Translations under genes and position numbers: made by a program
Source of the DNA: Cupriavidus basilensis
Lineage (GTDB): Bacteria > Pseudomonadota > Gammaproteobacteria > Burkholderiales > Burkholderiaceae
Reading direction: 5' to 3'
DNA length: 64,000 nt
Assembly: GCF_000832305.1 (NCBI RefSeq)
Contig: NZ_CP010537.1
Coordinates: 3,286,001-3,350,000 of the forward strand
Part shown: one piece after another, positions 55,783 to 64,000 of the stretch
Numbering within the stretch: position 1 is the first letter of the stretch
Layout of the letters: each line of letters begins with the position of its first letter
Notes under the pieces: model-generated
The model's database searches: none
What the model was told of the DNA's origin: nothing
What the model saw: the letters and a program-made list of their open reading frames with translations, nothing else

Positions 55783-57030
55783 TCACCGGGCCAGCCGTGC
55801 GCCCGGCCACATCCGCACCACCAGCGCCCCGATGGCCGTCGCGGTCGACAACAGCGTCACCGCCATCCAGCCCCAGCGCGCCAGCAGCACGCTGCCCAGC
55901 GCGGCGCCGGCCGCCATCCCCACGAACATGCCGACAAACAGCACCGCATTGAGGCGGCTGCGGGCGCCAGGCTCGATGCCGTAGACGATGGTCTGGTGCG
56001 CGACCAGCGTCACTTGCACACCAAGGTCGAAGCCCAGCGCGCTGGCGCCAATCAGCCACAGCCGTGCGTGCGGTGCGAGCAGCGGCGAGAGCAGCATCCC
56101 GGCGAACGAGATCGCGGTCAGCGCGATGCCCAGGCGGGTGACGAGCTCCGGGCCCTTGCGGTCTGCGAGGCGGCCCGCCAGCGGTGCGGCGAGCGCGCCA
56201 GCGGCACCGGCCAGGCCGAATGCGCCGGCCGCCGCGCTGCCCAGGTGGAACGGCGCGCCGTGCAGCATCACGGCCAGGGTCGACCAGAATGCGCTGAAGC
56301 CAACCGACAGCAGCCCCTGCGACAGCGTCGCCCGGCGCAGCGCGCCGTGCTTCTGCCACAGCTTGCCGAGCGAGCCCAGCAGCGCGCTATACGCAAGATG
56401 GGTGGTGGGCTTGAAGCGCGGCAGGCCGCGCGCGGCCACCACGCCGATCAGCGCAATGCTGGCCGCGGCGATCACGAACATGATGCGCCAGCCGAAGTGC
56501 TCGGCCACAAACCCACTGAGCACGCGCGAGAGCAGGATGCCGAGCAGCAGCCCGGTCATCACGGTGCCGACGACCTTGCCGCGGTGCGACTCGGGCGCCA
56601 GCGTGGCGGCAGCCGGCACGATGTCTTGCGCCATCGTCGCGGCCAGCCCGATCGCCAGGCTGGTGGCCAACAGCAGCCCGATGCCGGAGGCGGCGCCGCT
56701 GGCAAGCAGCGCGACGCTGAGCACGGCAGCCTTGGCCAGGATGATGCGCCGGCGGTCATAGCGGTCGCCCAGCGGGGCCAGCAGCAGGATGCCCAGCGCA
56801 TAGCCGAGCTGCGTGAGCGTGGGCACCAGGCCGACCGCCGCATCGGACGCGCCGATGTCCGGGCCCAGCACGCCGAGCATGGGCTGGCTGTAGTACAGCG
56901 ACGCCACCGCCAGGCCGGCGCCCGCGGCGAGCAGCAGGACCAGCCGTGCGGGCAGGCCGGTGGCAGGGGAATCCGCCGAGTGCGCTGCGCGCGCGGCAGC
57001 TGTGGTATGCGCGGCTTGAATGGAAGACAT
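55783..57030 (-). CDS. MFS transporter, 12-helix
   Basis: A 415-residue major facilitator. The loop motif DRYDRRRIIL after helix 2 and GLAATMAQDIVPAAATLAPE identify the family; it resembles YnfM/arabinose-efflux-type exporters. Its start MSSIQAAHTT was chosen over an upstream frame that overlaps the LysR gene. It is divergent from a LysR regulator (114 bp apart), with a 10-base palindrome GTAGTACTAC (57089-57098) between them. Confidence 0.9.
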   Translation of the reverse strand: MSSIQAAHTTAAARAAHSADSPATGLPARLVLLLAAGAGLAVASLYYSQPMLGVLGPDIGASDAAVGLVPTLTQLGYALGILLLAPLGDRYDRRRIILAKAAVLSVALLASGAASGIGLLLATSLAIGLAATMAQDIVPAAATLAPESHRGKVVGTVMTGLLLGILLSRVLSGFVAEHFGWRIMFVIAAASIALIGVVAARGLPRFKPTTHLAYSALLGSLGKLWQKHGALRRATLSQGLLSVGFSAFWSTLAVMLHGAPFHLGSAAAGAFGLAGAAGALAAPLAGRLADRKGPELVTRLGIALTAISFAGMLLSPLLAPHARLWLIGASALGFDLGVQVTLVAHQTIVYGIEPGARSRLNAVLFVGMFVGMAAGAALGSVLLARWGWMAVTLLSTATAIGALVVRMWPGARLAR

Positions 57031-57088
57031 TGCGTTAGCCCTCAGTTGGAAAACATGGCTGGAGTTTGCCGGTGGCCCTCGGCACGTG

Positions 57089-57098
57089 GTAGTACTAC
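57089..57098. promoter_or_regulatory. Palindrome GTAGTACTAC in the MFS/LysR divergent region
   Basis: Perfect 10-base palindrome between the divergent MFS and LysR genes; candidate LysR site. Confidence 0.45.
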
Positions 57099-57143
57099 AC
57101 TTCGCACAATGGCTATACGCCAGACGCATGACCAACAGCCGCC

Positions 57144-58118
57144 ATGCCGGAAACCATGAAAACCCAACCCTCCGCCCCAGTCGCTCCAGTCGCTCCAGCC
57201 ACCGCCTCCACGCCTTCCGCCGACCGCGTCGAGCTGATGCAGACCTTCGTGCGGATCGTCGAGGCCGGCAGCCTGTCGGCGGCCGCCGCGCAACTGGGCA
57301 CCACCCAGCCCACCATCAGCCGCCGCCTGCAAAACCTGGAGCGCTCGCTTGGCCTGCGCCTGCTGCAGCGCTCGACCCATGCGATGAAGCTCACCGAGGA
57401 TGGCGAGCGCTGCTTTGGGCGCGCCAAGGAGCTGGTAGCGGGATGGGAGGCTTTCGAAGCGGACCTGCGGGGCGCCGGTGACGAGCCCGAAGGCACGCTG
57501 CGGGTCGTGGTGCCGCATGCCTTCGGGCAGCAGCAACTGGTAGGGCCGCTGGCGGAGTTCCTGCGCCGTCACTCGCGGGTGACGGTGGAGTGGCTGTTGT
57601 ATGACCGGACACCGGAGTTCATTGCCGACGGCATCGACTGCGCCATCCACGTTGGCGAGGTGAGCGACCCGTCGGTGGTGGCGATCCGGCTTGCCCAGGT
57701 GCCCCGCATTGTCGTTGCCGCCCCTGCCGTGCTGGATGGCTTGGCGATGCCCTCGCACCCGAACGAGCTGGCCATGCTGCCCTGGCTTTCCCTGCGCACC
57801 TTCTATCGCAACGAGGTGACGCTGACCCATGCGGTGACTGGCGAAAGCCAGCGGCTGGCGTTCCGCCCGCGCGTGGGCACCGACAGCCTGTATGCGTTGC
57901 GCAGCGCGGCAGCGCTGGGACTGGGCGTGGCCGTGGCGTCGGCCTGGCTGATGGCCGAGGATATTGCACAGGGCCGGCTGCTGCACCTGGTGCCCGAGTG
58001 GCAGGCATCCTCGCTGCCGATGTACCTGATCTATCCCTACGCGAGTTTCTATCCCGCCAAGCTGCGCCGCTTTGTGGAGACGATGCGGCAATGCGTGCCG
58101 GCGACCATGGCAGGCTGA
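57144..58118 (+). CDS. LysR-family transcriptional regulator
   Basis: A 324-residue LysR regulator: winged helix with FVRIVEAGSLSAAAAQLGTT, PTISRRLQNLERSLGLRLLQ and RSTHAMKLTEDG, and a LysR substrate-binding domain (TLRVVVPHAFG...). The N-terminus has ~28 extra residues of PVAPVAPAT repeats; the start at the M of MKTQ (57156) is possible. It most likely controls the divergent MFS exporter. Confidence 0.9.
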   Translation: MPETMKTQPSAPVAPVAPATASTPSADRVELMQTFVRIVEAGSLSAAAAQLGTTQPTISRRLQNLERSLGLRLLQRSTHAMKLTEDGERCFGRAKELVAGWEAFEADLRGAGDEPEGTLRVVVPHAFGQQQLVGPLAEFLRRHSRVTVEWLLYDRTPEFIADGIDCAIHVGEVSDPSVVAIRLAQVPRIVVAAPAVLDGLAMPSHPNELAMLPWLSLRTFYRNEVTLTHAVTGESQRLAFRPRVGTDSLYALRSAAALGLGVAVASAWLMAEDIAQGRLLHLVPEWQASSLPMYLIYPYASFYPAKLRRFVETMRQCVPATMAG

Positions 58119-58238
58119 ATCCTGACCGAGCGCAAGCTGCCGCCGGGCGGCAGGTTCAGGATCGAGGTGCTCGGCATCGACCTGCCGGGCCGCTTCGGGC
58201 GATAGCCAAAGCCGAAGCCGAGAGCCACCCCGGCACCA

Positions 58239-60302
58239 TCAGATCTCGTCCGGCACCCGCTCCAGGTCCTTCATCCACACCACGGACTCCGAATCGCTCG
58301 GTGCCCGCCAGTCTCCGCGCGGCGACAGCGAGCCGCCCGACCCCACCTTGGGCCCGTTGGGCACGCACGAGCGCTTGAACTGGCTGGTGCGGAAAAAACG
58401 GTCGAGGAAGATGCGCAGATTGCGCTTGATGTCGGCCACCTTGTACACATTGCGCACCACGTCCGGCCCGTCAGGCCAGTTGCCCTTGTCGCGCTCGCCC
58501 CACGCGCTCAGGGCAAGGAAGGCGATCTTGGTCGGCGTGAAGCCGAACCGCAGCGTGTAGTACAGGTTGAAATCCTGCAACTCATACGGACCGATGAAGT
58601 TCTCGGTCTTTTGCTGGGGCGCGTCGGCGGAGTCTCCCGGCACCAGTTCCGGGCTGATCTCCGTGCCAAGCACGTCGAGCAGCACGTCCGAGCCGGTATT
58701 GCCGATCTGCCCGGTCTGCGCCACCCAGCGGACCAGGTGCGAGATCAGCGTCTTGGGCACGCTGCCGTTCACGTTGTAATGCGACATGTGGTCGCCCACG
58801 CCATACGTGCACCAGCCCAGGGCCAGCTCGCTCAGGTCGCCGGTGCCGATCACGATGGCGTGGCTGTGATTGGCGAAGCGGAACAGATGGTTGGTGCGCT
58901 CGCCCGCCTGTACGTTCTCGAACGTGACGTCGTACACAGGCTTGCCGGACGCGTAGGGGTGGTCGAGGTCCTTGAGCATCTCGACGCAGCTTGGCCGGAT
59001 GTCGATCTCCTTGGCCACGCAGCCCACCACCTCCATCAGCTTGCGCGCCTGGAGCAGCGTGCGCTCGCTGGTGGCAAAGCCCGGCATGGTGATGCCGATG
59101 ATGTTGGTGCGCGGCAGCTTGAGCCGGTCCATGGCCTTGGCGCACACCAGCAGCGCGTGCGTGGAATCCAGCCCGCCGGAGACGCCGATCACCACCTTGG
59201 ACAGGCCGCTGAACGACAGCCGCTGGACCAGCGCCTGCACCTGGATGTTGTAGACCTCGCTGCAGCGCTCGTCGCGCCGCCGCGCGTCGGACGGCACGTA
59301 GGGGAATCGTTCCACCGTCCTGCGCAGCGGCAGCGGCTTGTCCAGCGCCAGGTTCATGGCGAAGGGGATCACCTTGAACTTCGCCACCTCCGCGCCATGG
59401 CGCCGCACCGAGTGGCCGAACGTGGTCTGGTGCATGCGCTCGCGCGACAGGCGCTCGAGGTCGACATCCGCAAAGGTCAGGTGCGAGCTGTCCGCAAAGC
59501 GCTCGGACTCCGCCAGCAGTTCGCCGTTCTCGTAGATCAGCGCCTGCCCGTCCCACGCCAGGTCGGTGGACGACTCGCCCTTGCCCGCCGAACTGTACAC
59601 GTACGCCGCCAGGCAGCGCGCCGACTGCTGGCTGACCAGCTGATGCCGGTAGCCGGACTTGCCGACCACGATGTTGGAGGCCGACAGGTTCACCAGCACG
59701 GTCGCGCCCGCCAGCGCCGCGAACGACGACGGCGGAATCGGCACCCACACGTCCTCGCAGATCTCCACATGGAAGCGCAAGAACGGCACGTCTTGCGCCT
59801 CGAACAGCAGGCCGGCGCCAAAGGGCACCTTGCTGCCGCAAAGCGGCACCTCGGTGGCTACCGCGCTATCGGCCGAACTGAACTGGCGCGCCTCGTAGAA
59901 CTCCCAGTAGTTCGGCAGGTAAGTCTTGGGAACCACGCCAAGGATGCGCCCGCCGGCTACCACCGCCGCGCAGTTGAACAGTTGATGCTCGACCCGCAGC
60001 GGCAGCCCCACCACCAGCGTCGCGGCGATCGATTTCGACGCATCGACGATGGCGGCAAGGGCCGCCTCGCAGGCGTCGAGCAAGGCGCGCTGATGGAACA
60101 GGTCGTCGCAGGTATAGGCGGACAAGCCCAGCTCCGGAAAGGCCACCAGCGCCGCACCCTGGCTGGCGGCATCCCTGGCCAGCGCGATCGTCTCGGCGGC
60201 ATTGAAGGCCGGGTCTGCCACTCGGCACACCGGCACACCCACCGCCACGCGGGCAAAGCCATGGGCGTAGATATTGAGGAACGGGTTCTTGGTGTCAGTC
60301 AT
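58239..60302 (-). CDS. nadE: Glutamine-dependent NAD+ synthetase
   Basis: A 687-residue two-domain enzyme that amidates NaAD to NAD+ with glutamine and ATP. The N-terminal nitrilase-type glutaminase has catalytic Glu57 (FPELGLSAY), Lys126 and Cys182 ([10 protein letters not shown]). The C-terminal synthetase has the P-loop GVSGGLDST (373-381) and [12 protein letters not shown]. Length fits the ~680-residue bacterial form. AAGGA is 8 bases before the ATG at 60302; an upstream extension of 43 codons overlaps the shadow of the neighbouring pseudogene. Confidence 0.96.
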   Translation of the reverse strand: MTDTKNPFLNIYAHGFARVAVGVPVCRVADPAFNAAETIALARDAASQGAALVAFPELGLSAYTCDDLFHQRALLDACEAALAAIVDASKSIAATLVVGLPLRVEHQLFNCAAVVAGGRILGVVPKTYLPNYWEFYEARQFSSADSAVATEVPLCGSKVPFGAGLLFEAQDVPFLRFHVEICEDVWVPIPPSSFAALAGATVLVNLSASNIVVGKSGYRHQLVSQQSARCLAAYVYSSAGKGESSTDLAWDGQALIYENGELLAESERFADSSHLTFADVDLERLSRERMHQTTFGHSVRRHGAEVAKFKVIPFAMNLALDKPLPLRRTVERFPYVPSDARRRDERCSEVYNIQVQALVQRLSFSGLSKVVIGVSGGLDSTHALLVCAKAMDRLKLPRTNIIGITMPGFATSERTLLQARKLMEVVGCVAKEIDIRPSCVEMLKDLDHPYASGKPVYDVTFENVQAGERTNHLFRFANHSHAIVIGTGDLSELALGWCTYGVGDHMSHYNVNGSVPKTLISHLVRWVAQTGQIGNTGSDVLLDVLGTEISPELVPGDSADAPQQKTENFIGPYELQDFNLYYTLRFGFTPTKIAFLALSAWGERDKGNWPDGPDVVRNVYKVADIKRNLRIFLDRFFRTSQFKRSCVPNGPKVGSGGSLSPRGDWRAPSDSESVVWMKDLERVPDEI

Positions 60303-60394
60303 GTCAATCATCCTTGCACTGCGCGGTGCAGCGCTCGCGGCGCAAGCCGGGCGGGAAAGTGGGTTGTGCGGTATATGGCGCAATTCTACGACGC

Positions 60395-60714
60395 GCGCGG
60401 CTGGCGGGCGAGTTGCTGAAGATCTCGGCAAGGACCGATCTGCTGCACATTCCCTACAAGGGATGCGCTCCCGCCATGACCGACGTGCTGGGCGGCCAGG
60501 CGGACGTCAGCATCAACACGCTCACCAACGCCCTGCCCTACCTGAACAAGCTGGCCCTGCGGATCGGCCTCAAGGCTGACTGATACAGTCAGCGCAAGGG
60601 CTCGGCCTGCAGGTAAGCCGCGGCCTGCGGCGGTTCGGCATCCTGGCGCCAGCGGGCACGTCGCCCGGGGTCGTGCAAAAGCTCAACCTGGAAATCGCCA
60701 GGGTCATGGCCTGA
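60395..60714 (+). pseudogene. Bug-family (TctC-type) tricarboxylate receptor, degraded fragment
   Basis: Two pieces in different frames match Bug periplasmic receptors: one (~60395-60583) contains RLAGELLKI...[19 protein letters not shown] and [19 protein letters not shown] and ends in a stop; the second (~60625-60714) contains RRFGILAPAGTSPGVVQKLN and EIARVMA. The N-terminal half and signal peptide are missing, so it is a truncated, frameshifted remnant. Bug genes are expanded in Burkholderiaceae. Confidence 0.85.
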
Positions 60715-60973
60715 AGCCCACGGCTTTGCGGCCTGCCCGCACAGCGTCGAAGTCGCTCGCGTCCAGGCTGGCACCGCGCGCGGCGCGAAACGCCGCGTCC
60801 CAGGCCAGCGGCGCCAGGCGCGGCTTGAGCGGCACGCGCAGATGCTCGGACCAGGGATGCGGGCTCCTGTCGCAAAACCAGACCGAGGCCCGCGGATTGC
60901 CCCCCTCCATCCCCACATATGAAGCAAAGTAAGTGTCCAGATCCTCTGTTGTGAACACCGTGGTGTTTTCCAT
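60704..60973 (-). CDS. Hypothetical 89-residue protein
   Basis: An 89-residue protein starting MENTTVFTTEDLDTYFASYV. No family recognised; it has two Trp in WFCDRSPHPW and a basic-Pro tail (AGRKAVGFRP). A purine-rich G-run precedes the ATG. It is the last of three minus-strand genes starting with the LacI regulator, and it overlaps the pseudogene end by a few bases. Confidence 0.5.
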   Translation of the reverse strand: MENTTVFTTEDLDTYFASYVGMEGGNPRASVWFCDRSPHPWSEHLRVPLKPRLAPLAWDAAFRAARGASLDASDFDAVRAGRKAVGFRP

Positions 60974-61158
60974 GCTGCCCCCCCCGATTGCCTGGTGGGA
61001 CCCCTCTTCAGCGCTTGCCGCAGCGTGCCGGCGCCCGTGGGGGCGCGCGTGCCGTTGCGATCGTTCGCCGGATATCCCGCGCCGGCCAAGGCTGGCGCTG
61101 AATCGTTCCGGGCATTGGTGGTACGCCGTGCCTGCTGCTTGCTGGCCAGCCCTGGCTA

Positions 61159-61473
61159 TCAGCTAGCCTGTTGGTCCGCCTTTCCAGTCTTGAGCATCTC
61201 GGCAATCTCGATGGCGGAGGCAGGTGCGAATTGCGCTACGCAGGAGCGCGTCAGCGCCAGCGTGTACGAGAACGCCATGGCGCGGTCCTCGAACGTGCGG
61301 TTGAGCATGAAGTGCGCGGCAGGCACCTGGCCGTCGGCCAGCTTTGACAGGCGGACCAGCGCTCCCCAGTTGCCATCGTCCACCTGCAGGATATCCACCT
61401 CGATCGCATATCCGGCCTCGATATACGTCCTGGCCGGGCCTGCCAGCCGGCGTTCCGGTTTGTCGAGCGCCAT
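61159..61473 (-). CDS. Hypothetical 104-residue protein
   Basis: A 104-residue protein (MALDKPERRLAGPARTY...). GGAGGAACGTG precedes the ATG, so translation is likely. The central part VDILQVDDGNWGALVRLSKL, AHFMLNRTF suggests a compact beta/alpha fold; no family recognised. It follows the LacI gene by 46 bp in the same orientation and may be in its operon. Confidence 0.65.
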   Translation of the reverse strand: MALDKPERRLAGPARTYIEAGYAIEVDILQVDDGNWGALVRLSKLADGQVPAAHFMLNRTFEDRAMAFSYTLALTRSCVAQFAPASAIEIAEMLKTGKADQQAS

Positions 61474-61519
61474 CACGTTCCTCCACGATTCAGGTCGATT
61501 TGAGACAACCACGCGTGCG

Positions 61520-62596
61520 TCAGCCGCGCTTTGGCGCGCCCGCGCCAGCCAGCCGGTTAGCGGCCGGCGGCTTCGCGGTGGACTGGCGCACCACCAGCCC
61601 GCTGGGAAAGCACAGGCGGATCGGCGCTTCGTCCGGTTGCGCCAGCCGCAGCATGACCCGCCGCACCATGGCTTGCGCCATCTCGCCAAAAGGCATGGCC
61701 ACGGAGGTCAGCGCGGGATTGGTGTACAAGCACATGCTGATGTCGTCCATGCCGATCACCGAGACATCGGCCGGCACCGACAAGCCAGCCTGGTGCAGGC
61801 CGGACATCAGCCCGATCGCCATCATGTCGTTGACAGCGACCAGCCCGGTGGGGCGCGTGCTGGTCTGCGCCAGCTGCCCCGCCAGGGCCTGGCCCAGTTC
61901 CGCCAGTTCGGCATCGCCGTAATGCGCGGCGGGCGAGCACTCTATCACCACCGCGTCGCCCAGCCCGGCCTCTTTCACCGCCGCCTGGAAACCGGCGATC
62001 TTGCTCGCGCGGCTCACCGTGCGCCCGGCGGGCATGACAAAGGCGATGCGCCGGTGACCCAGCTCGAGCAGGTGCGACGCGGCCAGGTAGCCTGCCTGGA
62101 AGTTGTCGGGCGCCACATGATCGATGCGCGCCGGCGCGTCAGGGTCGGCACCGCCGTCGTAGCTGACCATGGCCAGCCCCTGCCGGGTCGCCACCTCGAA
62201 ATGTTGCTCGCCGGTGAGCGACGACACGACGATCACGCCGTGCACGCCGAACGAGAGCAAGTCGTCGAACATGCGCGACTCCTGCTCCCGGTCCCGGTTG
62301 GTATTGCCCAGCAGCACGCGGTAGCCCGTCTGGCGCTGTGCCTCGGCTTCGATCTTCAGCGTCAGCTGGCCGTACATGGGGTTGGCGGTGGACGGCACCA
62401 ACAGCCCCAGCATCGGCGTCTGGCCGGTCTTGAGCTGGCGCGCGACCTGGCTGGGCCGGAAGCCGAGCGTGCGGATGGCCTCCCGCACCCGCTCGAATGT
62501 GGCGGGATTGAGCCGCTCGGTGCGTCCGTTGAGCACGTTGGAAACGGAGCTCACGGATACATTCGCCAGTCTGGCGACATCTTGTATGGTTGCCAT
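61520..62596 (-). CDS. LacI-family transcriptional regulator
   Basis: A 358-residue LacI/GalR regulator: helix-turn-helix MATIQDVARLANVSVSSVSN with the minor-groove hinge ...QVARQLKT, and a periplasmic-binding-like sugar or acid domain. It is preceded by a 224-bp leader with an overlapping-palindrome operator (62802-62821) and a CAACAG-rich tract. Downstream are two small unknown genes and, opposite, a Bug pseudogene, suggesting a decayed transport/catabolic locus. Confidence 0.93.
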   Translation of the reverse strand: MATIQDVARLANVSVSSVSNVLNGRTERLNPATFERVREAIRTLGFRPSQVARQLKTGQTPMLGLLVPSTANPMYGQLTLKIEAEAQRQTGYRVLLGNTNRDREQESRMFDDLLSFGVHGVIVVSSLTGEQHFEVATRQGLAMVSYDGGADPDAPARIDHVAPDNFQAGYLAASHLLELGHRRIAFVMPAGRTVSRASKIAGFQAAVKEAGLGDAVVIECSPAAHYGDAELAELGQALAGQLAQTSTRPTGLVAVNDMMAIGLMSGLHQAGLSVPADVSVIGMDDISMCLYTNPALTSVAMPFGEMAQAMVRRVMLRLAQPDEAPIRLCFPSGLVVRQSTAKPPAANRLAGAGAPKRG

Positions 62597-63110
62597 TATC
62601 GGGATCTCATGCCAGCGTCATCAGGCGGGATCGCCATGGCGTCAGCGATGGCAACAGGATCAAGAACAGCAAGATCAGCAGCAACAGCAACAGCAACAGC
62701 AAGACGAGGTATGTCAGCATCGGCCCCGCCCTCTGCTCCGTGCGCGTGCCGGCCATCGCGCAAGTGGCGACCGGCATCAGGTATTAAGCGTCTCCGTAAA
62801 ACGATTTACTAAATCGATTTACAGATCATAGGCGGTCGTGAGACAAATGCAAGGACGATGGCTTGCCAGGTGCCGCCGCCATGGCGGCAGTACCCGGCTG
62901 CGCATTCGAAAGGAAGTGATTCAGGCTGTGACCGCCTTGGCGCGGCCGACGGGCATAGCGCCAAGGGGACGGGGAAGATGGGCTGGCGATGCCGGCCGCA
63001 TTCAGGCAAGTATTGCGCGCAATCTGCAATCTATCCGGGCGCGCTGATCTACCCGGGCAACTACAGCGACTACAGGAACGACAGGAACGACAGCAACCCG
63101 CCCACCGCCC
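62597..63110. other. Intergenic region between LacI and dkgB
   Basis: This 514-bp region holds a CAGCAA/CAACAG tandem tract (around 62670-62705), the LacI operator, and ACAGGAACG tandem units (about 63071-63092). The frames in it are repeat-driven and not supported as genes. Confidence 0.6.
62802..62821. promoter_or_regulatory. LacI-type operator: two overlapping palindromes
   Basis: CGATTTACTAAATCG (62802-62816, 7+1+7) overlaps TAAATCGATTTA (62810-62821, perfect), with CGATTTAC repeated twice. It lies ~206 bp upstream of the LacI start. Likely autoregulation site. Confidence 0.75.
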
Positions 63111-63914
63111 TCAATCCCAGGCAGGCGCCAACCCCTGCGGGCTGGTCAAGCGTCCGCCCCGATCCAGCGCACCGATGGCAGCCATGTCCGGCTCAGACAG
63201 CCGCACCGCAAGCGCACCCAGGTTGCCCTGCAGGTTTGCACGCTTGGTAGAAGAGGGAATCACTGCATGCCCAAGCTGCATGGCCCAGGCCAGCACCACC
63301 TGCGCAGGCGTAGCCCCGTTGCGCTGCGCAATTGCCTGAACCACCGGATCCTGCAACACCTTGCCGTAACCCAGCGTCATGTACGACGTGATCGGAATCC
63401 CCTGGCTGCGGGCAAAGTCGGCCACCTTGCGATTCTGCAGGAACGGATGCAACTCGACCTGGTTGGTCGCGATGGCACCCGCCCCCACCACGTCGATCGC
63501 CTGCTGCATCAGCCCGATCGTGAAATTGGACACCCCGATCTGACGCGTCAGCCCCTGCTCGCGAGCATCGGCCAGCGCGCCCATGAACTCGGCAACCGGC
63601 ACCCCATCACCTGGCGACGGCCAGTGGATCAGCGTCAGGTCGACATGGTCCGTACGCAGCTTGGCAAGGCTGTCCTTGAGGCTGGGCACCAGCTTGTCGC
63701 GCGACAGGTTCTCGGTCCAGATCTTGGTCGTCAGGAACAGCGCCGAGCGCGCCACGCCGCTCTCGGCGATGGCCTGGCCGACCTCGGCCTCGTTGCCGTA
63801 GATCTGTGCGGTATCGATGGCGCGGTAGCCAACGTCAAGGCCGTTGCGCACGGAGTCGATGACGGTCTGGCCTTGCAGGCGGAAGGTACCGAGGCCGATG
63901 GTGGGAATGGACAT
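63111..63914 (-). CDS. dkgB: 2,5-diketo-D-gluconate reductase B, aldo/keto reductase
   Basis: A 267-residue aldo/keto reductase, the same length as E. coli DkgB and sharing [36 protein letters not shown] and the C-terminal LAPAWD. Catalytic residues of the fold are Asp, Tyr (QIY), Lys (TKIW) and His (IHWPSP). DkgB reduces 2,5-diketo-gluconate and, as family knowledge, methylglyoxal and other carbonyls with NADPH. AGGAAAA precedes the ATG. The 3' end of another gene lies 14 bp upstream. Confidence 0.95.
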   Translation of the reverse strand: MSIPTIGLGTFRLQGQTVIDSVRNGLDVGYRAIDTAQIYGNEAEVGQAIAESGVARSALFLTTKIWTENLSRDKLVPSLKDSLAKLRTDHVDLTLIHWPSPGDGVPVAEFMGALADAREQGLTRQIGVSNFTIGLMQQAIDVVGAGAIATNQVELHPFLQNRKVADFARSQGIPITSYMTLGYGKVLQDPVVQAIAQRNGATPAQVVLAWAMQLGHAVIPSSTKRANLQGNLGALAVRLSEPDMAAIGALDRGGRLTSPQGLAPAWD

Positions 63915-63928
63915 TGTGTTTTCCTGTG

Positions 63929-64000
63929 TCAGGTCATGCGTTGGCGGCCACGGCCGGCTGCGGCCATGGCCTGGATGAATGCGCGCTTCGGGCGGGCGTC
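63929..64000 (-). CDS. Partial gene, C-terminal end only
   Basis: A 23-residue frame ending at a stop at 63929-63931 runs into the end of the window in the same direction as dkg[21 protein letters not shown]. It reads like a normal protein tail and is close enough (14 bp) to be in an operon with dkgB, but is too short to identify. A chance frame cannot be ruled out. Confidence 0.35.
   Translation of the reverse strand, partial: DARPKRAFIQAMAAAGRGRQRMT

Noticed and set aside
62590..62787. A short frame in the CAACAG-rich leader (Ser/Asn repeats)
   Set aside because: Repeat-driven low-complexity peptide without a ribosome site.

Overview
The window is GC-rich DNA, densely packed with genes. 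It reads as a beta-proteobacterial (Burkholderiaceae, most likely Cupriavidus/Ralstonia-like) replicon. The signs are a complete aerobic benzoyl-CoA (box) cluster, a caa3-type oxidase operon, a Bug-type receptor pseudogene, a PHB-depolymerase-family esterase and many regulator/transporter pairs. This taxonomic call is inference from gene content. There are no rRNA or tRNA genes, no CRISPR and no complete insertion sequence.

Region 1 (1-8.9 kb): the 3' end of an IclR regulator, an aldehyde dehydrogenase, a DUF2252 protein, then a minus-strand caa3 cytochrome c oxidase operon (coxB with fused cytochrome c, coxA, two different subunit III genes, subunit IV) and a small membrane protein. Region 2 (9.2-20.6 kb): a sugar-acid catabolic cluster on the minus strand. 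It has a fructuronate-reductase-like mannitol dehydrogenase, a D-mannonate dehydratase with all known active-site residues, an altronate-dehydratase-family protein, an SDR, a mandelate-racemase-family enzyme, a three-gene TRAP transporter, an idonate/gulonate-type zinc dehydrogenase and a FadR-type regulator. It looks like import of a hexonate or hexuronate and conversion towards 2-keto-3-deoxygluconate; no KDG kinase or aldolase lies in the window.

Region 3 (20.9-43.4 kb): mixed accessory genes. These include two tiny membrane proteins, rubredoxin, a 1330-residue DUF748 protein, an MFS symporter, a PHB-depolymerase-family esterase, an FNR-type regulator with all iron-sulfur cysteines, an orphan IS3 orfA beside an AT-rich island, a LysR regulator, a structured leader with an intrinsic terminator ahead of a response regulator, an isolated cobB, and several regulator-transporter pairs with visible operators (AraC/EamA, MarR/MFS, TetR/metallo-hydrolase). 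A secreted beta-propeller gene of different base composition also sits here. Region 4 (43.5-44.3 kb): an FMN riboswitch followed by a RibH2-type lumazine synthase.

Region 5 (44.4-55.6 kb): the box pathway. boxA, boxB, boxC and boxR run leftward; a DUF4863 gene, boxD, benzoate-CoA ligase and an aromatic-acid MFS transporter run rightward. Four near-identical 12-bp sites lie in the two promoter regions flanking boxR and are proposed BoxR operators. A large nested palindrome separates the ligase from the transporter. Region 6 (55.8-64 kb): an MFS/LysR pair, glutamine-dependent NAD synthetase, a Bug pseudogene, two small unknown proteins, a LacI regulator with a clear operator, and dkgB.
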